From: Bacteroides cutis
Lineage (GTDB): Bacteria > Bacteroidota > Bacteroidia > Bacteroidales > Bacteroidaceae
Assembly: GCF_900241005.1 (NCBI RefSeq)
Contig: NZ_OEST01000010.1
Location: 1-38,073, forward strand
DNA: 38,073 nt
Reading direction: 5' to 3'
Part shown: one piece after another, positions 30,656 to 38,073 of the stretch
Layout: every line of letters begins with the position of its first letter
Numbering within the stretch: the stretch's first letter is position 1
The notes under the pieces: model-generated
What the model saw: the letters and a program-made list of their open reading frames with translations, nothing else
Database searches by the model: none
Told to the model about the DNA's origin: nothing
Translations under genes and position numbers: made by a program

Positions 30656-32467
30656 ATGAAGCTACAAGAGGTTCTAACAGAATATCAATATAATAATGTC
30701 GGGCAATTTAGGGCGATTGCGGAAAGTTTAGGTTACAAAGAAGCCTATAACAAGGGTTCTTTGCTTTTTACCCGGAATGACGAAGTATTTCGTATCGATA
30801 TGGATAAGATACGTTCACACACAAAGCGAGAACCGGATTTATCTGCGGAAAAGGCTTCTATGGATCGTGTTTGCCAGTTCTTTAATCGGGATCAGGCTTT
30901 ATCTCCCGACTATAAAAGCGTATTAAAAAATGAAGGGGTTGATATTGTTAACTGGGGTGATCTAAAAAATGATGCCAAAGATCGTTTTACTGTGATCGAT
31001 CATAAAAATAAAATCTGTTATACCGGAAAAGAACTATATGAGTATGCTTTGCAAAATGGTTACTCGTTAGACGGGAAAGGCACAAAGTTAGAGAAGGGTG
31101 TATTATCCGGATTAATGGATATCAATGGTAAACCAGCTAAAGTTCGGTTGCATGAACACGGTACTTCTATTATATATAGGAAGGAAGCGTTAACCATACC
31201 GGATCGCATTTACGGAAAGAAATTATCGAAGCAACAGAAGCAAGATCTACTTGATGGCAATGTGATAGTCTTGTCAACAAAAAAAGGAGATATACTTCTT
31301 CAGGTCGATAAGGATCTCAACGCTGTGGTGGTACGTTCGGAAAAAGAATTGTCTGTTCCTGCTAAAATTGGAGATTACGAATTGACCGCAGCAGATAAGT
31401 ATCTTTTAGCGAATGGTCATTCTTTAGATAACAAAATGATCCACACTCCTGAAGGTTACATAATTACAGATATAGCTATGCTTCCGGATAAGAAAGGATA
31501 TGCTTTCTCAAACATCCAGAAAATATCGGAAACAAAGGCACAGCAGATTTTACAGGCAAGAGAAATGGCAAAGGATAAAGAGTATCTTAATGATAAGCTA
31601 AAGGATATGCAGCGTACCGGAAAAATCGATATAGACGAGTTGAAGGATAAAAGGTATGAGCAATTAATAAACAGCCATTTTGCCACAGAACATAAGGAAT
31701 ACCTATCTTATCTGAAAGATGAAAATCCGGATAAAAACTATAATTATGATCTTGAAGCACGCATTAGGTTAAAGGCTGGGGATATGTTAGAAAAAGAAGG
31801 AATAATCGCCAAAGGTACAACTGAAAAGGAATTGAAAGAAGAAGGCTTTAAAGTCGAGAAGATCCGGGAACAATATCAGGAGAAAGTAACGGGTAAGGAT
31901 CCTGTTCCTGATCGAGATCTTGACAAGGAGTTAAGAGAAGCCGTTGTCAAGAATGACTATGAAAAAATAGCTAGTTTGAAAGAGGAAGGTTACAAGCCTT
32001 CAGAGGAAGTTATTAGAGGTTTGGGACAAGATACAAAGATTGATCAGACGCAAGCTATCGTTATAGAAAAACTATTTGGGATGAAACCTGAAGTGCAAAA
32101 AGCGGAAGAAGTAACACAAGCAAAGGAAGAATCCAAAGAAGCAAAGGTAGAGCTTAATGCTGATCCTGCTAGTGCTAAGGTTTCTCCGGAACTAGATAAA
32201 GAATTTAAAGAAGCAGTAGAGAAAGGCGATTTTGTAAAGATGTCACAACTGAAGGAACAAGGCTATCAACCTTCCAAAGAGTTGATTCAGTCTTTGAATG
32301 AAACTGCATCTGGCAATACGATGATAGCCGTTCAGAAGATATTTAATCTGAAAGGCTCTGCTAATACGCTCGGAGATGTTAAGCTAGCACAAGGTCAACA
32401 AAGTGCAGAAAAAGATCTAAAGCGTCCTCTCGCCAATACGGTAAATAAAATGTTTGCCGATTTATAA
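30656..32467 (+). CDS. DUF3945-like protein carrying two copies of the shared C-terminal module
   Basis: 603 residues. The N-terminal part (about 1-150) resembles DUF4099. The centre contains DUF3945-like repeats recognisable by IPDRIYGKKLSKQQKQDLLDG (about 181-201) and a second partial unit near 240-275. A charged helical zone follows (about 300-420). Residues 428-479 (EAVVKNDYEKIASLKEEGY) and 519-603 (EAVEKGDFVKMSQLKEQGY then MIAVQKIF) are two copies of the module found on the Toprim, nucleotidyltransferase and ArdC-like proteins. The family is frequent on Bacteroides conjugative elements with no proven role. The location in the middle of the transfer operon and the tail suggest a protein that meets or travels with the transferred strand. 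Confidence 0.7.
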   Translation: MKLQEVLTEYQYNNVGQFRAIAESLGYKEAYNKGSLLFTRNDEVFRIDMDKIRSHTKREPDLSAEKASMDRVCQFFNRDQALSPDYKSVLKNEGVDIVNWGDLKNDAKDRFTVIDHKNKICYTGKELYEYALQNGYSLDGKGTKLEKGVLSGLMDINGKPAKVRLHEHGTSIIYRKEALTIPDRIYGKKLSKQQKQDLLDGNVIVLSTKKGDILLQVDKDLNAVVVRSEKELSVPAKIGDYELTAADKYLLANGHSLDNKMIHTPEGYIITDIAMLPDKKGYAFSNIQKISETKAQQILQAREMAKDKEYLNDKLKDMQRTGKIDIDELKDKRYEQLINSHFATEHKEYLSYLKDENPDKNYNYDLEARIRLKAGDMLEKEGIIAKGTTEKELKEEGFKVEKIREQYQEKVTGKDPVPDRDLDKELREAVVKNDYEKIASLKEEGYKPSEEVIRGLGQDTKIDQTQAIVIEKLFGMKPEVQKAEEVTQAKEESKEAKVELNADPASAKVSPELDKEFKEAVEKGDFVKMSQLKEQGYQPSKELIQSLNETASGNTMIAVQKIFNLKGSANTLGDVKLAQGQQSAEKDLKRPLANTVNKMFADL

Positions 32468-32475
32468 TTAATAGA

Positions 32476-32489
32476 TTTTTCCGAAAGTA
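32476..32489 (+). repeat. Dispersed 14-bp motif, copy 7
   Basis: TTTTTCCGAAAGTA in the 50-bp gap between two transfer-operon genes, 28 bp before the next start codon. Confidence 0.8.
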
Positions 32490-32517
32490 AAAATGTTATC
32501 ACTTAAAAATAAATATC

Positions 32518-32706
32518 ATGGAAGATTACAACAAATTGGTAGAAAAGAATCAGACTGGAGAGATTGACGATCTTGAATTTTTATTAGCTCAAGAAGATTT
32601 AGCGGCTCTCTACGTTGCGGATATGCAAGCTGAAGGAGTTAGCCCGAATGCGGAAAACGCTGCTGAATGGTTGCTAAAATATGAAAATGAACACCTTTAT
32701 CAATAA
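32518..32706 (+). CDS. Small acidic hypothetical protein
   Basis: 62 residues, acidic and helical (IDDLEFLLAQEDLAALYVAD, then ENAAEWLLKYENEH). No family recognised. It stands between the DUF3945-like and ArdC-like genes, 3 nt before the latter, so it is very likely co-translated. A DNA-mimic anti-restriction role would suit such acidity and company, but nothing else supports it. Confidence 0.55.
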   Translation: MEDYNKLVEKNQTGEIDDLEFLLAQEDLAALYVADMQAEGVSPNAENAAEWLLKYENEHLYQ

Positions 32707-32709
32707 GTC

Positions 32710-34020
32710 ATGGATGGTCAGGCAAATGATAAGGCTCTGCAAAAATTTGCGGATCTTATGGTTAAGAAACTTACGGAAGTCGATGCGGATTGGCATAAAC
32801 CTTGGTTTACAACAACAGGATATGGATTACCACAAAATATTGATGGGCGTGTTTATAATGGAATCAATTCCTTCATGCTTTTTCTTCTTCAAGAGGAACG
32901 TAGTTTCCAGACACCTGTATATATGACTTTTCCGCAAGCAAAGAAACAAGGGCTTCACATAAACAAAGGAGCATCGGCTTTTCCTGTCCTATTTTGGAAT
33001 TTTATGATTAAAGACGATAAGGGGAATAAAATTTCGATGGATGATTATAAGGCTTTGACTAAGGAAGAGCAGAAAGAATATACCGTTATTCCTTATACTA
33101 AACCTTATCACGTGTTCAATGTTGATCAAACAAACTTTGCGGAAGTATATCCGGAACAATGGAAGGCATTGAAGGATAAATTTAGTTGTCCTAAATTGAA
33201 AGATGAGCAGGGAATGTTTTCATCGCCAGAGTTGGATCACATGATAAAACACGGTACATGGTTATGTCCTATTATTTCTTCTTTCTCTGACAAGGCTTTT
33301 TTTCGTCCTTCAGAGGACAAGATATATTTACCCCTTAAAGGTCAATTCTATACAGGAGAAGGATTTTATAGCACATTGTTACATGAGATGGCACATTCAA
33401 CCGGTATAGATACCCGTTTAGGACGTGAAATGAAAAACATGTTTGGTGATCCCAAATATGCAAAAGAAGAATTAATCGCAGAATTTACCGCTGCTGTTTC
33501 TTGCCGTTCTCTAGGTATCGTTTCCGGAGTCCGGGAAGAAAACGCACAGTATTTAAAAAACTGGCTCGGAGCGATCAAAAAAGAACCTAAATTCCTCTAT
33601 TCCGTATTAGTTGATGTAGGTAAGGCTAGCACTATGATTTTGAATGAAGTCTGCAAGTATGAGTTATTGAAGAAGGAAGAACAGGAAAAGCAACAGGAAG
33701 AATGCAAGCATATAGAGAATAAAAAAGTAGATGATAGCAAGGATTTTTCTGAAACCCGGAATGATGAAAAATTATCACCAGCTTTTAATATAGCTCTAGC
33801 TGCTGCGCTAGCCGGTTCGTTTAAGGAATTGGTTAACCTAAAGGAGCAGGGATATAAACTGTCTGCAAAGGAACTTGATGCGTTAAAGGATGCAGATCCG
33901 AAAATATATATTGCCGCACAGAATATATTTAATATAAAGTTGGATGATCCTACTCCTTCCCTACAATTTTCCGAATCAAAAAATAAAAATGAAGTCAAAC
34001 AATTATCTTTAAATTTTTAG
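32710..34020 (+). CDS. ArdC-like anti-restriction protein with shared C-terminal module
   Basis: 436 residues. The N-terminal ArdC_N-type single-strand DNA-binding domain (about 5-140) contains WHKPWFTTTGYGLPQNIDG and YNGINSFMLFL. A zincin-like metallopeptidase domain follows, with the HExxH site LLHEMAHSTG (about 222-231) and the further ligand region EELIAEFTAA (about 254-263). ArdC proteins of broad-host plasmids protect incoming DNA from restriction and can move with the strand. Residues 360-436 are a diverged version of the module (NLKEQGYKLSAKELDAL, IYIAAQNIFNI). Next are an SSB and the coupling protein, consistent with a role during DNA entry. Confidence 0.8.
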   Translation: MDGQANDKALQKFADLMVKKLTEVDADWHKPWFTTTGYGLPQNIDGRVYNGINSFMLFLLQEERSFQTPVYMTFPQAKKQGLHINKGASAFPVLFWNFMIKDDKGNKISMDDYKALTKEEQKEYTVIPYTKPYHVFNVDQTNFAEVYPEQWKALKDKFSCPKLKDEQGMFSSPELDHMIKHGTWLCPIISSFSDKAFFRPSEDKIYLPLKGQFYTGEGFYSTLLHEMAHSTGIDTRLGREMKNMFGDPKYAKEELIAEFTAAVSCRSLGIVSGVREENAQYLKNWLGAIKKEPKFLYSVLVDVGKASTMILNEVCKYELLKKEEQEKQQEECKHIENKKVDDSKDFSETRNDEKLSPAFNIALAAALAGSFKELVNLKEQGYKLSAKELDALKDADPKIYIAAQNIFNIKLDDPTPSLQFSESKNKNEVKQLSLNF

Positions 34021-34023
34021 CGT

Positions 34024-34320
34024 ATGTTTATAGGTCATGTTACGGGTTATCTTGGATCAGATGCCAAGAAAACACAGAAAGGTTATTCATTCAATGTTTC
34101 CACTAAATATAAAGAGGGAAACGAAGAAAAAACGTTGTGGATCTGTTGTTTCTTAAATTACGAAACAAAGGTTGCGGAGTTTTTAAAAACAGGAACTATG
34201 GTTCATGTGTATGGGGAAATCACTGTCGGTATCTTTAAGCGTGATACTGGTGATACAGTCCCTTCAGTAACTATGAGTGTAGATAAGGTTCAATTACTCT
34301 CTAGCAAGAATAAAGAATAA
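34024..34320 (+). CDS. ssb: Single-stranded DNA-binding protein-like (OB fold)
   Basis: 98 residues with the OB-fold pattern of short SSBs: MFIGHVTGYLGSDAKKT, YSFNVSTKYKEG, TLWICCFLNYETKVAEFLKTG and VHVYGEIT. It lacks the long acidic C-terminal tail of chromosomal SSB. It starts 4 nt after the ArdC-like gene, and its stop overlaps the coupling-protein start by one base. The role is probably coating the strand made or received in transfer. Confidence 0.75.
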   Translation: MFIGHVTGYLGSDAKKTQKGYSFNVSTKYKEGNEEKTLWICCFLNYETKVAEFLKTGTMVHVYGEITVGIFKRDTGDTVPSVTMSVDKVQLLSSKNKE

Positions 34321-36275
34321 TGGAACCAGCAAAGAAGGAATTATCATTTGTCTTTATATTGCTTTCCGTAATAATCGGGGGTGTGATAATCTTTCAGTGG
34401 GTTTTGGTGAATGATCTTTGTTCACCAAGCCCAGCTGTATTATTGCAGTTGGGAAAGTTTTTACGCAAAGCTATTATGTTTCGATTCCTATATGTAGTAT
34501 TATTAGCTGGGTTGGCTTTCCTATTCCCTGTACAAAAGAGAAGAGATGAATCCTTGAAATATGTATATACTGCCACTACATTAATCTTAGCAATAGCCCT
34601 AATATTAGGCTTCAGTAATGTTCTATCATGGTACAATTTATTAGTTTTTCCGATAGTATTTATAGGATTTACAATACTAGTTATCCAAACAGCCGGTTTT
34701 TACCTTAAACGGCATGTGGTATCTGATAAATCTATCTTTGGTGTATCACATGAAAAATCAGAGTTTTATTTTGATTTTGAAACAGTAGAAGGAAATCTTA
34801 GAATCCATAAGCCACAGCAAAATCTTTATATTGACGGTGGTCCGGGATCTGGAAAATCGGAAAGCTGGATTAAAGGCATCATCTATCAATGTGCAGAGCG
34901 TAACTATGCCGGATTTGTATATGATTGGGAAGGAGATCCTAGTAAACCGGGTTCACCTATTTTGTCCCGGATCGCATACGGTAGTATAGAATATTTTAAG
35001 AGAAAAAATGTACCTACACCAGCCTTTGCTTTCATAAATTTTGTAGACATGTCCCGGACGGTTCGTGTTAATGTACTTTCGGAAAAATATGTCCCTAAAG
35101 GAAGCGAATCCTTGTTTATTCGTAATATCGCTACTACCTTAATGAAAAACCTTGAAAGTTCATGGAAGGAAAAAACTGATTTCTGGGCGAACAATGCGAT
35201 TAACTATGTATATTCAATTGCTTATAAATGTTACAAAGAACGAGCAAAGGGAATAGGAACTTTACCCCATGTAATCGCTTTTGCATTATCAGATAGTGAT
35301 CTGGTCTTTAAATGGCTCTCTGAGGATGCGGAAATTGCGCTAAACATGTCTTCCATGTTAACCGCATGGCGTTTAGGCGCACAGCAGCAGACCGCTGGTG
35401 CGGTATCTTCCGCACAGACTCCGCTTGTTTTGCTTAACAATAAATACATCTTTTGGGTTCTATCACCACTTCCGGAAGAAGAATATTCACTAGATATAAC
35501 TAATCCGGATCATCCTACACTATTGTGTATAGGCAATGCTCCTTCAATTAAAGAAGCTGTATCTCCTCCTGTTAGTTGTATCGCTAGCGTTGTCATGTCG
35601 CAAATGAATAATCCCGGCAAACAAAAGAGCGTTTTTATGGTGGATGAATTTCCAACGGTAAATTTGCAAGGTATAGATGTATTTATAGGTACAGCACGTA
35701 AACACAATGTAGCTACAATCTTAGCCGTACAGGACTTTAATCAAGCAATCCGGGATTATGGAGAGAAAAGTGCAAATATCCTGCGATCTTCTTGTGGTAG
35801 CCAAGCCTATGGAATGACCGGTAACGAAAAGACAGCAAAGGATCTAGAAAATCTTTTGGGAGAAACGAAAGAAGCACAGGAATCGTTCTCACATCAAGAA
35901 TCCGGTACTGGAAGCATGACCGAATCTCTGCAAAAGGAGAAAGTAGTAAAGGCTCGTGAAGTTGCCGGACAAAGTGTTGGTCACTTCATCGGAAAGGTCG
36001 CTGGCGGAAAACCACCTTATTTTAATACACAATTTAATATGTGTAAGTTTATAGATAAGGATATTCCGGCTTTTTCCAAACCTGTAAATTTGGGAGATGG
36101 CAAAGAAGAATTAGAGTATGATATAATGGAAGAAATAGTTAGTCAACATTATCTTTCAATCATTTCAAAAGTAAATGCGATCTTGGAAGATGTAAAGAAT
36201 AAGACAGAAACGGACAATAAAAATAAGGAAAAAAACATGCCGAAAGATCATAATCATAAGGCATGGAAGGAATAA
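34320..36275 (+). CDS. Type IV coupling protein (VirD4/TraG-type)
   Basis: A 651-residue membrane ATPase that hands relaxase-DNA and any protein substrates to the channel. N-terminal membrane helices lie near 12-30, 50-68, 82-100 and 104-124. Walker A is GGPGSGKSESW (about 172-182), Walker B is SVFMVDEFPTV (about 438-448), and ILAVQDFNQAI follows. The C-terminus is charged and possibly disordered (KNKTETDNKNKEKN). It is encoded beside the ArdC-like and SSB genes and not beside the relaxase, which lies outside the invertible segment. Confidence 0.88.
   Translation: MEPAKKELSFVFILLSVIIGGVIIFQWVLVNDLCSPSPAVLLQLGKFLRKAIMFRFLYVVLLAGLAFLFPVQKRRDESLKYVYTATTLILAIALILGFSNVLSWYNLLVFPIVFIGFTILVIQTAGFYLKRHVVSDKSIFGVSHEKSEFYFDFETVEGNLRIHKPQQNLYIDGGPGSGKSESWIKGIIYQCAERNYAGFVYDWEGDPSKPGSPILSRIAYGSIEYFKRKNVPTPAFAFINFVDMSRTVRVNVLSEKYVPKGSESLFIRNIATTLMKNLESSWKEKTDFWANNAINYVYSIAYKCYKERAKGIGTLPHVIAFALSDSDLVFKWLSEDAEIALNMSSMLTAWRLGAQQQTAGAVSSAQTPLVLLNNKYIFWVLSPLPEEEYSLDITNPDHPTLLCIGNAPSIKEAVSPPVSCIASVVMSQMNNPGKQKSVFMVDEFPTVNLQGIDVFIGTARKHNVATILAVQDFNQAIRDYGEKSANILRSSCGSQAYGMTGNEKTAKDLENLLGETKEAQESFSHQESGTGSMTESLQKEKVVKAREVAGQSVGHFIGKVAGGKPPYFNTQFNMCKFIDKDIPAFSKPVNLGDGKEELEYDIMEEIVSQHYLSIISKVNAILEDVKNKTETDNKNKEKNMPKDHNHKAWKE
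35074..35087 (-). repeat. Dispersed 14-bp motif, copy 8
   Basis: TTTTTCCGAAAGTA on the minus strand inside the coupling-protein gene, read there as VLSEK. A one-mismatch copy (TTTTTCCGATAGTA, plus strand) lies at 34645-34658 in the same gene. Confidence 0.8.
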
Positions 36276-36312
36276 AAGAGGTATTTTTGTGAAAATATAA
36301 AAAAAATAATAT

Positions 36313-36792
36313 ATGAAAAGTAGGATATTGATAGTTTTATTATTTGCCTTATCTTCGTGTGGATCAACTGAATATGAAAAGGCAATAGCGGATTGGCTTC
36401 AAACCGATGAAAACGGTACTTGGACTGATCTTAAGTTTGAATTGATAGAGTTGCTTGACGAAAAAGATGTTACAGTTTCCGACAGCTTATTGTATTTGGA
36501 TAGTAAAGCTGCTCAACAGGTACAGATGATAGAAAGAGCGGAGAATCCTCGTGCTTTGGTAAAACCGCTTTTCTCTGATTACACCAAGGCTAAAGATAAT
36601 TTAAAATGGATAGAGAAAAAGAAAATGGAGTATAAGGATAGAGATAGTACGGAGGTGTTAGCCAAACTATTGAAATGCAAGTATGCAATTGTTCCACCTA
36701 GTTTAAAGGCTAGGCAGGAGAGAGTTGGCGAGTTTTTACTCGCTCCCGATATGAAAACGTGCTGGGGAAGGATGAAAGCTACGACTAAATAA
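36313..36792 (+). CDS. Small lipoprotein at the end of the transfer operon
   Basis: 159 residues with a short lipoprotein signal (MKSRILIVLLFALSSCGS, Cys16), then a helical, charged body (WLQTDENGTWTDLKFELIEL). No family recognised. Small lipoproteins late in conjugation operons are often entry-exclusion or channel-associated proteins, so that is the best guess here. It follows the coupling protein by 37 bp. Confidence 0.6.
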   Translation: MKSRILIVLLFALSSCGSTEYEKAIADWLQTDENGTWTDLKFELIELLDEKDVTVSDSLLYLDSKAAQQVQMIERAENPRALVKPLFSDYTKAKDNLKWIEKKKMEYKDRDSTEVLAKLLKCKYAIVPPSLKARQERVGEFLLAPDMKTCWGRMKATTK

Positions 36793-36799
36793 GAAAAAT

Positions 36800-36913
36800 A
36801 TGAAGGTTCAGTTTTTTAAAGATTTTAGCAAGTTATCAGAAACGAGCGATTTGTTTATTGTAGAAACAGATCAATTTGGGTTTATTGATGGCAACGGCAA
36901 TAGCTATTTTTGA
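36800..36913 (+). CDS. Very short possible gene
   Basis: 37 codons (MKVQFFKDFSKLSETSDLF, then a Gly-rich end). It starts 7 nt after the lipoprotein stop and is in a good position to be translated, but could equally be a remnant. No similarity recognised. Confidence 0.3.
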   Translation: MKVQFFKDFSKLSETSDLFIVETDQFGFIDGNGNSYF

Positions 36914-36996
36914 TAGCAGAGAAAATTTCTAGAAAGAAAAATATAAGGGTTTGTTTACTTTACATACACATGGATCTGAATTTAAAATATATAAAG

Positions 36997-37437
36997 ATGA
37001 TGAAAAAAATTAAGCTGCATTTGTTTGCGTTATGTGCTACTCTAGTATTAGTTTCTTGTGGTGGATCGGATGATGATCCTGTTTTTAATAATACATCTGC
37101 TGTATATAAGGTAGTATTAGAGGCTTCAGGGGATGATTATACAGCTGAAGCTATTATTATTAATCCGGATAACGTATCAATTATAGATGAAACAAGTAAC
37201 ACAGACCTAAAACAAAGTTCTGTAACGGAGTATTTTAGCGGACGGAAAGTTTATATAACCTCTAAAGAAGTGAAGGTTATTTCTGCTCAAGGGATTATTC
37301 TTAGCAAAAGTAAGTCCGGTGCTATATTGAAAATGACAGTGTATCAGGATGGAAAAGAGGTCTATCAAAATACAGTTTCCGTTCCGGATTCAGAGAATAA
37401 TACAAAGTCTATACAATATACTAATATAAAGAACTAG
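36997..37437 (+). CDS. Second small lipoprotein of the transfer operon
   Basis: About 146 residues from the chosen start MMKKIKLHLFALCATLVLVSC. The open frame extends upstream to 36910, but only the start at 36997 or 37000 gives a normal lipoprotein signal peptide. The lipobox VLVSCGG is followed by acidic residues (SDDDP), the Bacteroidetes surface-export pattern. The body is beta-rich (AVYKVVLEASGDDYTAEA) with no family recognised. The bPH gene starts 3 nt later. Confidence 0.6.
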   Translation: MMKKIKLHLFALCATLVLVSCGGSDDDPVFNNTSAVYKVVLEASGDDYTAEAIIINPDNVSIIDETSNTDLKQSSVTEYFSGRKVYITSKEVKVISAQGIILSKSKSGAILKMTVYQDGKEVYQNTVSVPDSENNTKSIQYTNIKN

Positions 37438-37440
37438 ATT

Positions 37441-37932
37441 ATGGATAACCAAACGGCTATAACATTGAAGCCCAAACTAGGTTATTGGGTTTCAAAGTAT
37501 TTTGTGATAATTGTTGTCGCATCTTTACTCCCGTTCTCTGCTATTTATTGGGATTTAGAAATGCCTGTACACTATGCGTTAATGGTGCTGTTTTTAGTCG
37601 TTTGGATTATGTTGTGTTACACATATATAGACACGCTGTTTGCTACAAAGTGGATTATTACTAAGGATGAACTGATTTTCAGGCATGGTATAATCTCAAG
37701 ACGAGAGGAACATTTAGAATTATATAGAGTGATTGATTATTCAGAAAAACAAAATTTCTTGCAATTAGTATTTGGCAACAAGACAGTGAAAGTTATATCA
37801 GGTGATGCTTCCGATCCTATTTTATATATGTATGGGATTGATCGGAATATTCCTATTATAGATACTTTGCGTGATAGAGTCAAAATTGCAAGGAAAGAAA
37901 GCGGAATTTTTGAAGTAGCAAATAGATCTTGA
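37441..37932 (+). CDS. Membrane protein with bacterial PH domain (bPH2)
   Basis: 163 residues. Two membrane helices (about 19-36 and 44-62) are followed by a bPH2/YdbT-type domain containing TKWIITKDELIFRHGIISRR, HLELYRVIDY and NKTVKVISGD. The family is widespread in membranes, with no fixed function. It is the last gene of the transfer operon and its stop is 14 nt before inversion site C. With the two lipoproteins it may form an envelope module such as surface exclusion; that is inference. Confidence 0.75.
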   Translation: MDNQTAITLKPKLGYWVSKYFVIIVVASLLPFSAIYWDLEMPVHYALMVLFLVVWIMLCYTYIDTLFATKWIITKDELIFRHGIISRREEHLELYRVIDYSEKQNFLQLVFGNKTVKVISGDASDPILYMYGIDRNIPIIDTLRDRVKIARKESGIFEVANRS

Positions 37933-37946
37933 AAAAGGAAAAAAAC

Positions 37947-37969
37947 TTCAGTTTAAAAAAAGGTTCGTT
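37947..37969 (+). repeat. Inversion site copy C (23 bp), bPH side
   Basis: Same sequence and direction as copy A at 105-127. From here to the window end (38073) the sequence equals 105-231, so the circle closes at this point and A and C are one physical site. The base before the site differs between the two (C here, A at 104), marking the junction. Confidence 0.88.
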
Positions 37970-38073
37970 TTAATAAATTCAAAAATCACCTTCTCTATAT
38001 TTTTCAAAGGCTATGTACGTGCTACTTTTGCCGTAAAAATTATGAAATATGGTTATGCACGTGTATCAACTCC

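Larger units (their letters stand above)
20988..37946. mobile_element. Invertible 17-kb segment carrying the whole transfer operon
   Basis: 16,959 bp between inverted copies B and C of the 23-bp site. The segment holds every transfer gene from traO to the bPH protein, all on one strand. The site lies 1 nt before the first start codon and 14 nt after the last stop codon. Both junction types of the inversion appear in the window: bPH end to recombinase at 37947, traO start to recombinase at 105. Inversion by the recombinase at 200-799 is the simplest reading. The mobilisation, partition and replication modules lie outside and would not move. Confidence 0.8.

Overview
The window is a circular conjugative plasmid from an anaerobic gut Bacteroidales host (Bacteroides, Parabacteroides or a close relative). 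Three things support this: an AT-rich genome with Bacteroidota-type promoters (TTTG at -33, TAnnTTTG at -7), a CTnDOT-like Tra apparatus with an OmpA/TraO-type barrel and TraE-TraN order, and tet(X) plus erm(F). Bases 37947-38073 repeat bases 105-231, so the circle closes at about 37,842 bp. Bases 1-104 do not belong to that circle. They are the reverse complement of 20988-21091 and represent a second arrangement of the same plasmid.

Layout. (1) 105-5672: a serine recombinase next to an inversion site, an AbiE-type toxin-antitoxin pair whose toxin frame is broken at an A8 tract, a Toprim primase-like gene, and a second HTH/nucleotidyltransferase toxin-antitoxin pair. (2) 5673-11702: an accessory zone with a structured non-coding stretch, a PepSY-like secreted protein, a lipoprotein, two small winged-helix proteins, tet(X) between attC-like palindromes, erm(F), a small unknown gene and a long imperfect hairpin. 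(3) 11703-15120: a leftward mobilisation operon (MobC, relaxase, three unknown genes) with an oriT-like hairpin at its promoter. (4) 15180-16990: an AT-rich repeat array, a ParA ATPase, a probable partner and a small Cys-rich protein. (5) 17001-18113: a second serine recombinase and two small genes. (6) 18450-20539: eight iterons, a replication initiator and a RelE-type toxin-antitoxin pair, apparently in one operon. (7) 20988-37946: the whole transfer operon (TraO-like barrel, three pilin-like proteins, VirB3, VirB4, TraI, TraJ, TraK, TraM, TraN, DUF3945-like, ArdC-like, SSB, VirD4 coupling protein, two lipoproteins, a bPH protein).

The strongest unusual signal is that the 17-kb transfer operon sits exactly between two inverted copies of a 23-bp site. 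The first site ends 1 nt before the traO start codon and the second begins 14 nt after the last stop codon. Both junction types occur in this assembly, and the ends overlap by exactly 127 bp twice, as a graph assembler would leave at a real branch. I infer that the operon inverts, probably through the recombinase at 200-799, giving a phase-variable or isomerising conjugation system.

A second signal is a C-terminal module of about 75 residues. It is shared by otherwise unrelated proteins: the broken AbiEii toxin, the Toprim protein, the second nucleotidyltransferase, the DUF3945-like protein (twice) and the ArdC-like protein. A docking or T4SS translocation tag is a reasonable hypothesis. A third signal is a 14-bp motif, TTTTTCCGAAAGTA, present in eight exact copies around the plasmid in both intergenic and coding DNA.
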